Positions 5,944-6,272 of a stretch of DNA of 6,272 nucleotides are shown one piece after another (the stretch's first letter is position 1; every line of letters starts with the position of its first letter). Source of the stretch: CAYOCE01 sp964402405 (GTDB lineage: Bacteria > Pseudomonadota > Alphaproteobacteria > UBA7879); the NCBI GenBank assembly GCA_964402405.1, contig CAYOCE010000063.1, forward strand, positions 1 through 6,272, in the 5' to 3' direction. The notes beneath the pieces are model-generated. The model was not told the DNA's origin, did not search any database, and saw only the letters and a program-made list of their open reading frames with translations. The translations under genes and the position numbers were made by a program.

Positions 5944-6272
5944 TTATACTTCAGTTACAGTTATAGGGTATAGTAAGTCATAATGATCTGTTCCATTGTA
6001 TAGGATATGACGACATGGTTTACCATCAAGAGCATTTGCATCTGGCGTAGAACTATCAAGGCGGAGGGGTTGGTTATTAATTTTGCTATATAACTTAGAC
6101 TTGAATTCTAATCTTGGCCCTAAAAACATTAGGGCAGAAGGATCTAGCCAATTTTTATCAGTTATATAAAAATCTTCTAAAATTTCTTGTTTTCTTTCTT
6201 TGTTTGCTGATTCAAATTCTAATCGATATTTTATATATTTAATCATATACTCAATATATTTGGTTTTATCAT
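5944..6272 (-). CDS. 3' part of a gene running off the right edge; possible OTU-like cysteine protease C-terminus
   Basis: The frame is open from the window edge to TAA at 5946-5944. An ATG at 6246 exists but lacks a convincing SD, and eight further sense codons (DKTKYIEY) precede it, so this is probably the C-terminal portion of a longer protein. About 109 residues are visible. They are mostly charged and helical at first (YRLEFESANKERKQEILEDF), ending in CRHILYNGTDHYDLLYP. The hydrophobic-N-G-x-x-H-Y-D-x-L pattern resembles the catalytic-histidine end of OTU-family deubiquitinases, which intracellular bacteria use as effectors. The catalytic D-G-x-x-C part would lie upstream and is not visible. 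It may instead be a gene remnant: its stop lies only a few bases before the decayed SWIM gene. The OTU assignment is a tentative motif reading. Confidence 0.45.
   Translation of the reverse strand, partial: DKTKYIEYMIKYIKYRLEFESANKERKQEILEDFYITDKNWLDPSALMFLGPRLEFKSKLYSKINNQPLRLDSSTPDANALDGKPCRHILYNGTDHYDLLYPITVTEV

Noticed and set aside
1..6272. CRISPR array, tRNA/rRNA genes, insertion sequence ends or transposase genes
   Set aside because: I saw no regularly spaced direct repeats, no tRNA-like cloverleaf or rRNA-like sequence, and no DDE transposase motifs or paired terminal repeats.

Overview
This is an AT-rich bacterial window. It holds one very large putative regulator on the + strand and a run of minus-strand genes in various states of decay. 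The low GC, the eukaryote-like NB-ARC/TPR architecture, the decaying gene and a possible OTU-type deubiquitinase fragment together suggest an intracellular or protist-associated bacterium, for example Holosporales, Rickettsiella-like Gammaproteobacteria or a chlamydia relative. The sequence alone does not decide between these.

Left edge (1-284): a divergent gene starts on the minus strand at position 10 (ATG AAG AAA, then off the window), with a strong Shine-Dalgarno. Between it and the large + strand gene lies a regulatory region of about 270 bp. It contains a 16-bp imperfect inverted repeat (55-94) that overlaps the likely -35 of the divergent gene, a short TGGAA/TTCCA inverted repeat, and three CCTAG(G) motifs.

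Centre-left (285-3704): a 1139-residue protein fuses an N-terminal LuxR-type helix-turn-helix, an uncharacterised segment, one hydrophobic (membrane-like) helix, an NB-ARC/STAND NTPase and a long TPR-like C-terminus. This is roughly the reverse of the MalT order, and it poses a topology puzzle because the NTPase follows the hydrophobic helix.

Centre-right (3767-5119, minus): a convergent AlbA_2 / RecG-like GHKL-fold putative transcriptional regulator with a C-terminal winged helix. A near-consensus promoter sits so close to its ATG that the mRNA may be leaderless.

Right (5213-6272, minus): a SWIM zinc-finger protein gene broken by frameshift(s), although the main break sits at a perfectly phased A_AAA_AAC slippery heptamer that would restore the frame. 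Upstream of it is the 3' part of a gene whose C-terminus carries an OTU-like NGTDHYDLL motif and which runs off the window. These genes do not form an obvious pathway. The best guess is an accessory region of regulators and a remnant host-interaction gene. The divergent gene at the left edge is the most obvious local target for the large HTH-NTPase protein.
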